The position numbers and the translations under genes were made by a program. Below, piece by piece: positions 5,306 to 10,250 of a stretch of 10,250 bases of DNA (position 1 is the stretch's first letter; every line of letters starts with the position of its first letter). Source of the stretch: JBKBXU01 sp046313675 (GTDB lineage Bacteria; Bacteroidota; Bacteroidia; Cytophagales; Cytophagaceae); contig JBKBXU010000155.1 in assembly GCA_046313675.1 (NCBI GenBank), positions 1 through 10,250 of the forward strand, written 5' to 3'. Below the pieces are notes generated by a model. It searched no databases, had not been told where the DNA came from, and saw only the letters and a program-made list of their open reading frames with translations.

Positions 5306-6463
5306 ATGGCAGATAAAGTATATGTATTTGATACTACCCTGAGAGATGGAGAGCAGGTGCCGGGATGTCAGTTGAACACCGAAGAAAAAATTATAGTGGC
5401 AAAGGCATTGGAAGAGCTGGGTGTAGATATCATTGAGGCCGGATTTCCTATTTCCAGCCCGGGGGATTTTAACTCTGTTGTGGAAATTTCTAAGGCGGTT
5501 TCCAATCCGGTAATTTGTGCGCTAACCCGAGCAAAGGAAATGGATATCGATAGTGCTGTAGCTGCTTTACAATACGCAAAAAGAAAACGTATCCATACAG
5601 GTATCGGAAGTTCTGATATGCATATTCAATATAAGTTGCGTTCCACCCGTGAAAAAATTCTTGAACAAGGTGTGGCCGCCGTTAAATATGCGAAAAAACA
5701 TATTGAAGACATTGAATTCTATTGTGAAGATGCCGGTCGTGCGGATATAGTTTTTCTTGCACAAATGGTGGAAGCTGTAATTGCAGCCGGGGCTACTGTG
5801 GTAAATATTCCGGATACTACCGGTTATACCCTTCCATGGCAGTTTGGAGAAAGGATTAAATACCTGATGGATAATGTAAAAAATGTTGATAAGGCGATTA
5901 TCTCTGTGCACTGTCATAATGACCTTGGACTTGCTACAGGAAATGCGGTTGCCGGATTAATGAATGGTGCCCGTCAGGTAGAATGTACCATCAATGGTAT
6001 TGGGGAAAGAGCCGGAAACACTTCTTTGGAAGAGGTGGCAATGATTCTTCAATGCCACAAGGCTTCTTTGGGTCTTGAAACAGATATCAATACCAGGAAG
6101 CTTTATCCTACCAGCCAACTGGTGTCAAGATTAATGCGCATGCCGGTGCAGGCAAACAAAGCAATAGTCGGTAAAAATGCATTTGCTCATTCATCGGGAA
6201 TTCACCAGGATGGGTTTCTTAAGCACAGGGAAAATTATGAAATCATCGATCCGGCAGATGTTGGTGCAGATGCTTCTTCCATTGTTCTGACCGCCCGCAG
6301 CGGAAGGGCAGCTTTGCTTCACAAGATTGAAAATCTTGGATACAAACTCAATAAAACGGAGCTGGATGAGGTGTATAAAAACTTCCTGGATATGGCCGAT
6401 AAAAAGAAGCAGATAGAAGATGCGGATTTGATAGAATTGCTAAAACTGTCAGAATTGGCATAG
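5306..6463 (+). CDS. leuA: 2-isopropylmalate synthase, short form lacking the regulatory domain
   Basis: The enzyme condenses acetyl-CoA with 2-ketoisovalerate, the first committed step of leucine synthesis. The 385-residue product is a DRE-TIM metallolyase: 'DTTLRDGEQ' (9-17) has catalytic R13 and metal ligand D14. 'EAGFPISSPGDF' (44-55), 'PDTTGYTLP' (169-177), metal ligands H202 and H204 in 'VHCHNDLGLA', 'GIGERAGNTSLEE' (231-243) and 'AHSSGIHQDGFLK' (294-306) follow in family order. The last motif and 'GFPISSPGDF' favour isopropylmalate over homocitrate or citramalate synthase. It ends about 120-130 residues before the end of full-length LeuA, so the C-terminal allosteric leucine-binding domain is missing. 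The coding end looks natural (helical 'DADLIELLKLSEL'), and short LeuA forms are known. The ATG at 5306 follows 'CACAGTTTTT' with no Shine-Dalgarno sequence. Expression is probably controlled by the leader attenuator. Confidence 0.95.
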   Translation: MADKVYVFDTTLRDGEQVPGCQLNTEEKIIVAKALEELGVDIIEAGFPISSPGDFNSVVEISKAVSNPVICALTRAKEMDIDSAVAALQYAKRKRIHTGIGSSDMHIQYKLRSTREKILEQGVAAVKYAKKHIEDIEFYCEDAGRADIVFLAQMVEAVIAAGATVVNIPDTTGYTLPWQFGERIKYLMDNVKNVDKAIISVHCHNDLGLATGNAVAGLMNGARQVECTINGIGERAGNTSLEEVAMILQCHKASLGLETDINTRKLYPTSQLVSRLMRMPVQANKAIVGKNAFAHSSGIHQDGFLKHRENYEIIDPADVGADASSIVLTARSGRAALLHKIENLGYKLNKTELDEVYKNFLDMADKKKQIEDADLIELLKLSELA

Positions 6464-6464
6464 A

Positions 6465-6492
6465 CATAGTAAAAAATAGTTAATTTACTATG
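6465..6492 (+). repeat. AT-rich hairpin after leuA
   Basis: CATAGTAAA (6465-6473) and TTTACTATG (6484-6492) are perfect 9-bp inverted repeats with a 10-nt loop, two bases after the leuA stop. No T-run follows, so it is a poor intrinsic terminator; it may protect the 3' end of a leuA transcript. The ATG at 6490-6492 lies inside the 3' arm. Confidence 0.5.
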
Positions 6493-6558
6493 ATTGGTAT
6501 CAAATCAGAAGAAGAGTTAGCAGGTAATTTTGAAAAAAATATTGTCTTTTATAAATAA
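6490..6558 (+). CDS. Possible 22-residue leader ORF before ilvD
   Basis: An ATG-initiated frame encodes MIGIKSEEELAGNFEKNIVFYK and ends at TAA 6556-6558, 7 nt before the terminator stem upstream of ilvD. It has three Ile, one Leu and one Val codon, a modest enrichment. No Shine-Dalgarno sequence is visible and its start codon lies in a hairpin. A perfect -7-like TAATTTTG occurs inside it at 6525-6532. It may be translated, may be a relic, or may be chance. I do not recognise the peptide. Confidence 0.2.
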   Translation: MIGIKSEEELAGNFEKNIVFYK

Positions 6559-6565
6559 ACAAATC

Positions 6566-6591
6566 AGCAAGGGTTTCCTTGCTTTTTGCTT
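6566..6591 (+). terminator. Intrinsic terminator between leuA and ilvD
   Basis: AGCAAGG (6566-6572) pairs perfectly with CCTTGCT (6577-6583) across a GTTT tetraloop, followed by TTTTT, GC and TTTT. The hairpin is strong and ends 12-20 nt before the ilvD ATG. It either ends the leuA transcript or acts as a second attenuator controlling readthrough into ilvD. Its closeness to the ilvD start leaves no room for a promoter between the terminator and the gene. Confidence 0.75.
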
Positions 6592-6602
6592 TTAAACAAC
6601 AC

Positions 6603-8285
6603 ATGGAAAAGAAAATTAATAAAGTCAGCTCACGCCTTACAGAAGATGTTACACAGCCTGCTTCCCAGGCAATGATGTATGGTGCAGGTTTCACAGAAGA
6701 GGATATGCACAAAGCCCAGGTGGCTGTTGGCAGTACAGGATACGAAGGTAATACATGTAACATGCATTTGAACCAACTGGCTGCTTACGTAAAAGAAGGG
6801 GTAGCAAAAGCCGGGCTTAAGCCGCTTCAATTCAACACTATTGGAGTAAGCGACGGCATGAGCATGGGAACCGACGGGATGAGATATTCTCTGGTTTCCC
6901 GTGAAGTAATTGCAGATTCGATAGAAACCATTTGCGGAGCTCATTTTTATGATTCTCTGGTTACTATTATGGGTTGCGATAAAAATATGCCGGGAGCTGT
7001 TATTGCTATGTGTCGGTTAAACAGACCAGGATTAATGGTGTATGGAGGTACGATCAGATCAGGTAACTGGAAAGGCGAAAAGTTGAATATTGTATCTGCT
7101 TTTGAGGCCTTGGGTAAAAGGTTTGCCGGTCAAATCTCGGAAGAAGATTATAAAGGTATTATAATGAACTCCTGTCCGGGCGCAGGTGCCTGTGGAGGAA
7201 TGTACACAGCAAATACCATGGCTTCAGCTATTGAAGCAATGGGCTTGAGCTTGCCGTACAGCTCATCCAGTCCTGCTACAAGCGACAAGAAAAAGCAGGA
7301 ATGTTTTGATGCAGGAGAAGCAGTAAAAACGCTTTTGTTAAAAGACATAAAGCCTAAGGATATAATTACTTATAAATCTATTTCTAATGCCGTCAGGGTC
7401 GCTATGTTACTGGGCGGATCTACGAACCTTATTCTTCATTTTCTGGCCATTGCTAAAGCTGCCGGCGTGAAGTTTACCTTAAAGGATTTCCAGGAATTGT
7501 CTGACAAAACTCCTTTACTTGCAGATTTGAAGCCAAGTGGTAAATATATGATGGAAGACCTGGACAACATTGGAGGGCTTCCAAGTATTATGAAAATGAT
7601 GCTTAAAGAGGGCATGCTGCATGGGGAGTGTATGACGGTAACCGGAAAAACAGTGAAAGAAAACCTGGATGAAGCACGTGAGCTGCCTCAGGAACAGGAT
7701 ATCATTATGTCCTTAAGAAACCCTATCAAACAAAGAGGACATCTTCAAATGCTATATGGTAACATTGCACAAGATGGTAGCGTTGCAAAAATTACAGGAA
7801 AGGAAGGAGAATTTTTTGAAGGCCCGGCGAAGGTGTATGATTCGGAAGAAGCCTTAAATATTGGTATAGAAAAAGGAGAAGTAAAAGCCGGCAATGTTGT
7901 GGTAATTCGTTATGTGGGACCTAAGGGCGCTCCGGGAATGCCAGAAATGCTAAAGCCGACTTCTATGCTGATCGGTGCAGGCCTTGGCGATAAAGTGGCT
8001 TTGATTACTGACGGAAGATTCTCCGGAGGTACACATGGATTTGTTGTGGGACATATTACTCCGGAAGCGATGGAAGGAGGAAATATTGGCCTGGTTAAAG
8101 ACGGCGATGTTATAAAAATAGATGCTGTTAACAACACACTTGATGTATTAATCAGTGAGGAGGAACTAACAAAAAGGAAAGCTGCGTGGAAACAGCCAGA
8201 TGTTAAGGCTACCAGCGGTATATTGTATAAGTATTATCGTTCGGTATCTTCTGCTTCTGAAGGTTGTGTGACAGATGGCCAATAA
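6603..8285 (+). CDS. ilvD: Dihydroxy-acid dehydratase, [2Fe-2S] type
   Basis: The enzyme dehydrates 2,3-dihydroxy-isovalerate and 2,3-dihydroxy-3-methylvalerate to the 2-keto acids preceding valine/leucine and isoleucine. From the ATG at 6603 the protein has 560 residues, the usual length for the short class without the insert of E. coli IlvD. The three cluster cysteines are in place: C52 in 'GNTCNMHL', C125 in 'GCDKNMPGA' and C197 in 'CPGAGACGGMYTANTM'. C52 marks the [2Fe-2S] type. Catalytic Ser474 lies in 'DGRFSGGTHGF' (470-480). 'SGNWKGEKLN', 'GGSTNLILH' and 'YVGPKGAPGMPEM' are also family hallmarks. A TTG start at 6579 is open but lies inside the terminator hairpin and adds eight untypical residues. 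Starting at 'MEKKINKVSSRLTED' matches the family. The product 2-ketoisovalerate is the substrate of the upstream-encoded LeuA. Confidence 0.96.
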   Translation: MEKKINKVSSRLTEDVTQPASQAMMYGAGFTEEDMHKAQVAVGSTGYEGNTCNMHLNQLAAYVKEGVAKAGLKPLQFNTIGVSDGMSMGTDGMRYSLVSREVIADSIETICGAHFYDSLVTIMGCDKNMPGAVIAMCRLNRPGLMVYGGTIRSGNWKGEKLNIVSAFEALGKRFAGQISEEDYKGIIMNSCPGAGACGGMYTANTMASAIEAMGLSLPYSSSSPATSDKKKQECFDAGEAVKTLLLKDIKPKDIITYKSISNAVRVAMLLGGSTNLILHFLAIAKAAGVKFTLKDFQELSDKTPLLADLKPSGKYMMEDLDNIGGLPSIMKMMLKEGMLHGECMTVTGKTVKENLDEARELPQEQDIIMSLRNPIKQRGHLQMLYGNIAQDGSVAKITGKEGEFFEGPAKVYDSEEALNIGIEKGEVKAGNVVVIRYVGPKGAPGMPEMLKPTSMLIGAGLGDKVALITDGRFSGGTHGFVVGHITPEAMEGGNIGLVKDGDVIKIDAVNNTLDVLISEEELTKRKAAWKQPDVKATSGILYKYYRSVSSASEGCVTDGQ

Positions 8286-8289
8286 TTCT

Positions 8290-8319
8290 TTTGAGTATAA
8301 AGTTAATTAGGTATATTAG
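8290..8319 (+). promoter_or_regulatory. Possible ilvB promoter in the ilvD-ilvB gap
   Basis: TTTG (8290-8293) and TATATTAG (8312-8319), 18 nt apart, resemble the Bacteroidota -33/-7 pair TTTG...TAnnTTTG with one mismatch in the -7 box. Transcription would start near 8325, just before the inverted repeat at 8331-8363. The match is suggestive only; ilvB may simply be cotranscribed with ilvD. Confidence 0.25.
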
Positions 8320-8330
8320 ATCAGGAATAG

Positions 8331-8363
8331 AAATCAGAAAGTAGTTGCTTTTCATTCTGATTT
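8331..8363. repeat. Perfect 9-bp inverted repeat between ilvD and ilvB
   Basis: AAATCAGAA (8331-8339) and TTCTGATTT (8355-8363) are exact inverted repeats with a 15-nt loop. There is no T-run, so it is not an intrinsic terminator. The same 9-mer AAATCAGAA occurs upstream of ilvD at 6502-6510, so a shared regulatory motif is possible. An RNA-stabilising hairpin is the other reading. Confidence 0.45.
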
Positions 8364-8390
8364 AGTGAGAACCCAAACATAGTATCTTTA

Positions 8391-10121
8391 ATGAAACCGA
8401 AAATAAAGCTAAGAGGCGCTGAATATATAGTTAAGATTATAGAGTTATTGGATGCCCGTGATTTGTTTGCATATCCGGGTGGCGCAATCCTGCCAATATA
8501 CGATGCCCTTGCATTCAGCAAACTAAATAGCGTTCTGGTTCGGCATGAGCAGGGCGCAGCCTTTGCCGCCAACGGCTATGGCAGGGTAACCGGAAGGCCG
8601 GGTTTTTGTCTTGCGACATCAGGTCCCGGAGCGACCAACCTTGTTACCGGGATTGCGGATGCTTATGCAGACTCAGTTCCAATGATTGCCATTACAGGTC
8701 AGGTTCAATATCACCTTATTGGCTCAGATGCTTTTCAGGAAACAGATATTACCGGGATTTGCATTCCTATTACCAAGAAAACCTTTTTAATTAAAAGCCT
8801 TGAAGAGGCAGCCGACGTTTTTAAAGAGGCTTATCGTGTATGTATAGATGGCAGGCCCGGACCTGTACTTATTGATATACCAAGGAGTGTTCAGGGAAAC
8901 TTTGTAGACCTGGATGAGGACTGGGAGCAAAACTTTAAAAAACCGGAACGCCAAATCCTGAATAAAACAACCGATAAGGATATCCATGCAGCCGCAGAGC
9001 TTATCTCAAAAGCTAAAAAGCCACTTATCATTGCAGGCCATGGAGTTTTGATTTCCGAGACATGGAATGATTTGAGAGAATTTTCCCACAGAGAAAATAT
9101 ACCCGTAATAACAACCATTCTTGGAATAGGGGCTATGGAACATGATGATCCCCTTTATTTTCAATGGTTGGGGATGCATGGAATGAAGTATACCAATCTT
9201 GCTGTTCAGGAATGTGATTTGATTATAGCCTGGGGTATTCGATTTGACGACCGGATTACCGGTAAGTTGGATGAATTTGCTCCTAATGCTAAAATTCTTC
9301 ACGCCGATATAGATGCCAGTGAATGTTGCAAAAATGTTAATACCGAGGTTTTCCTTCATGCAGACTTGAAGAAAGTTATTCCGGTCATCCCCGATACCAG
9401 AAATGAGCAAAACACCAAGGACAGAGCGGCATGGTTGCATCATCTGAATGAAATGAGGCAGGACTTTCCTATTCTTCAGGCAGATTATAATGTGTTTAAT
9501 GAAGTAACTGCCATTAAAGTCCTGGAAGAAAACCTTTCATCTGATGCTATTATTACCACCGATGTGGGGCAGCACCAGATGTGGGCGGCACAGTATTGTA
9601 CCAGGTTACAACCAAATCATTTTCTTACTTCCGGAGGCTTAGGCTCTATGGGCTTCGGACTACCAGCGGCCATGGGGGCACAGGCAGGGTTTCCGGACAC
9701 AGATGTGTGGTGCATTACCGGAGATGGTTCTTTTCAAATGAATTTGCAGGAATTAATAACCTGTGTACAAGAAAAATGGCCTGTCAAGATTTTGCTTCTT
9801 GACAATGCTTATCTGGGAATGGTGAGACAGTGGCAGGAGCAGTTTTATGCAAAAAATTATTCCGGTGTAGAATTGTTAAACCCTGATTTTGTAATGCTTG
9901 CCAAAGCTTGTGGTGTTGATGCTGTATGTGCTAAATCCGTTGCAGAACTTAGGGATGCTATAGACAAAGCCCATAAATGTAAAGGCCCTTTTCTTATTCA
10001 TGCGAAAGTATTGAAAGAGGAAAGCGTATTACCAATGGTGGCGCCCAATACCAGTCTTTCCCAGACAATTTATTATCCGATTAATCCTGCTGCCAGACAG
10101 TCTAAAGCAGCGAACGTATAG
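8391..10121 (+). CDS. ilvB: Acetolactate synthase, large catalytic subunit
   Basis: The ThDP- and FAD-dependent enzyme condenses pyruvate with pyruvate or 2-ketobutyrate, the first common step to valine, leucine and isoleucine. The 576-residue product has the full three-domain layout. The N-terminal Pyr domain has 'FAYPGGAILPIYDAL' (26-40), catalytic E53 in 'VRHEQGAAFAANGYGR', 'SGPGATNLVTGIADA' and 'GSDAFQETD' (111-119). The central domain carries 'WGIRFDDRITG' (281-291). The C-terminal PP domain has 'GGLGSMGFGLPAA' and the ThDP/metal motif 'GDGSFQMNLQEL' with D445 and N472, 27 residues apart as expected, then 'LGMVRQWQEQFY', which confirms an anabolic AHAS. There is 105 nt between ilvD and this start, with an inverted repeat. 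No ilvN follows; the gene ends 16 nt before a lipoprotein start. No Shine-Dalgarno sequence is seen before the ATG. Confidence 0.95.
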   Translation: MKPKIKLRGAEYIVKIIELLDARDLFAYPGGAILPIYDALAFSKLNSVLVRHEQGAAFAANGYGRVTGRPGFCLATSGPGATNLVTGIADAYADSVPMIAITGQVQYHLIGSDAFQETDITGICIPITKKTFLIKSLEEAADVFKEAYRVCIDGRPGPVLIDIPRSVQGNFVDLDEDWEQNFKKPERQILNKTTDKDIHAAAELISKAKKPLIIAGHGVLISETWNDLREFSHRENIPVITTILGIGAMEHDDPLYFQWLGMHGMKYTNLAVQECDLIIAWGIRFDDRITGKLDEFAPNAKILHADIDASECCKNVNTEVFLHADLKKVIPVIPDTRNEQNTKDRAAWLHHLNEMRQDFPILQADYNVFNEVTAIKVLEENLSSDAIITTDVGQHQMWAAQYCTRLQPNHFLTSGGLGSMGFGLPAAMGAQAGFPDTDVWCITGDGSFQMNLQELITCVQEKWPVKILLLDNAYLGMVRQWQEQFYAKNYSGVELLNPDFVMLAKACGVDAVCAKSVAELRDAIDKAHKCKGPFLIHAKVLKEESVLPMVAPNTSLSQTIYYPINPAARQSKAANV

Positions 10122-10137
10122 AAGTTATATTTTTTTT

Positions 10138-10250
10138 GTGAGTAAACCAGGCTATTGTTTAAAGGTTTTTCCTTTGTTTTTTATTATGCTAATGGGTATT
10201 TCTTCATGTGGAAAATATGAGGAAGGGCCTAAATTTAGTTTAGCATCAAA
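10138..10250 (+). CDS. Predicted lipoprotein, N-terminal part (truncated by window edge)
   Basis: Starting at GTG 10138, 37 codons are open to the window end. The peptide has a short polar start (MSKPGYCLK), a hydrophobic core (VFPLFFIMLMG) and a clear lipobox 'GISSC' with C24. The mature start 'CGKYEEGPKFSLAS' matches a common Bacteroidota lipoprotein pattern (C-x-K-Y-x-x-G-P, then a Ser-rich basic stretch). It would be lipidated and held in the inner or outer membrane; its function is unknown. The only in-frame ATGs (10186 and 10192) would leave too short a signal peptide, so GTG is preferred. It begins 16 nt after ilvB, where ilvN would be expected, so it may be cotranscribed but is not an obvious pathway partner. 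Confidence 0.7.
   Translation, partial: MSKPGYCLKVFPLFFIMLMGISSCGKYEEGPKFSLAS

Noticed and set aside
5567..5917. Minus-strand frame of 116 codons inside leuA
   Set aside because: It is antisense to the conserved LeuA barrel and has no family features; it is a shadow.
6465..6492. Hairpin after leuA as an intrinsic terminator
   Set aside because: The 9-bp stem is almost all A-T and is not followed by a T-run, so termination is unlikely; the next hairpin at 6566 is the real candidate.
6579..6602. Upstream TTG start extending IlvD by eight residues
   Set aside because: It begins inside the 3' arm of the intrinsic terminator, and the extra residues (MLFAFKQH) do not resemble IlvD N termini; ATG 6603 fits the family.
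9006..9443. Minus-strand frame of 145 codons inside ilvB
   Set aside because: It is antisense to the conserved central domain of IlvB, with no independent coding evidence.

Overview
The window looks like part of a Bacteroidota chromosome, probably a draft or metagenome scaffold because it contains a run of 10 Ns. The grounds are an AT-rich composition, genes that mostly lack Shine-Dalgarno sequences, a perfect Bacteroidota-type -7 box (TAnnTTTG) upstream of leuA, and a truncated lipoprotein at the right edge whose signal peptide and 'C-G-K-Y-E-E-G-P' start are typical of that phylum. I cannot place it to genus. No RNA genes, CRISPR arrays, insertion sequences or phage genes were seen.

Left part (1-2098, minus strand): a tight three-gene unit read right to left. 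It encodes a bestrophin-family anion channel, a beta-class carbonic anhydrase 18 nt downstream, and the start of a YihY/BrkB-family membrane protein whose start codon overlaps the carbonic anhydrase stop. The promoter of this unit is lost in or beyond the assembly gap at 2115-2124. A plausible joint role is bicarbonate/CO2 handling or pH homeostasis.

Middle (2228-4943): a plus-strand GT-C-type membrane glycosyltransferase converges, with only 4 nt between stop codons, on a minus-strand secreted or lipid-anchored protein of unknown function that is probably beta-rich.

Right part (4944-10121, plus strand): branched-chain amino acid genes leuA, ilvD and ilvB. The 361-nt region before leuA is the most interesting piece. 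It holds a promoter box, short overlapping reading frames rich in Leu/Ile/Val codons, a 10-bp potential antiterminator and a mutually exclusive intrinsic terminator. This is the architecture of a transcription attenuator. A second perfect intrinsic terminator lies between leuA and ilvD, 12 nt upstream of the ilvD start. LeuA is the short form without the C-terminal leucine-sensing domain, so transcription attenuation may replace feedback inhibition. IlvD and IlvB would supply the valine/isoleucine branch and the 2-ketoisovalerate that LeuA uses. The acetolactate synthase small subunit (ilvN), ilvC and leuBCD are not in the window, and ilvB is followed at once by the lipoprotein gene.

The genes themselves belong to known families. 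The candidate undescribed element is the leuA leader, with the ilvD-proximal terminator second.
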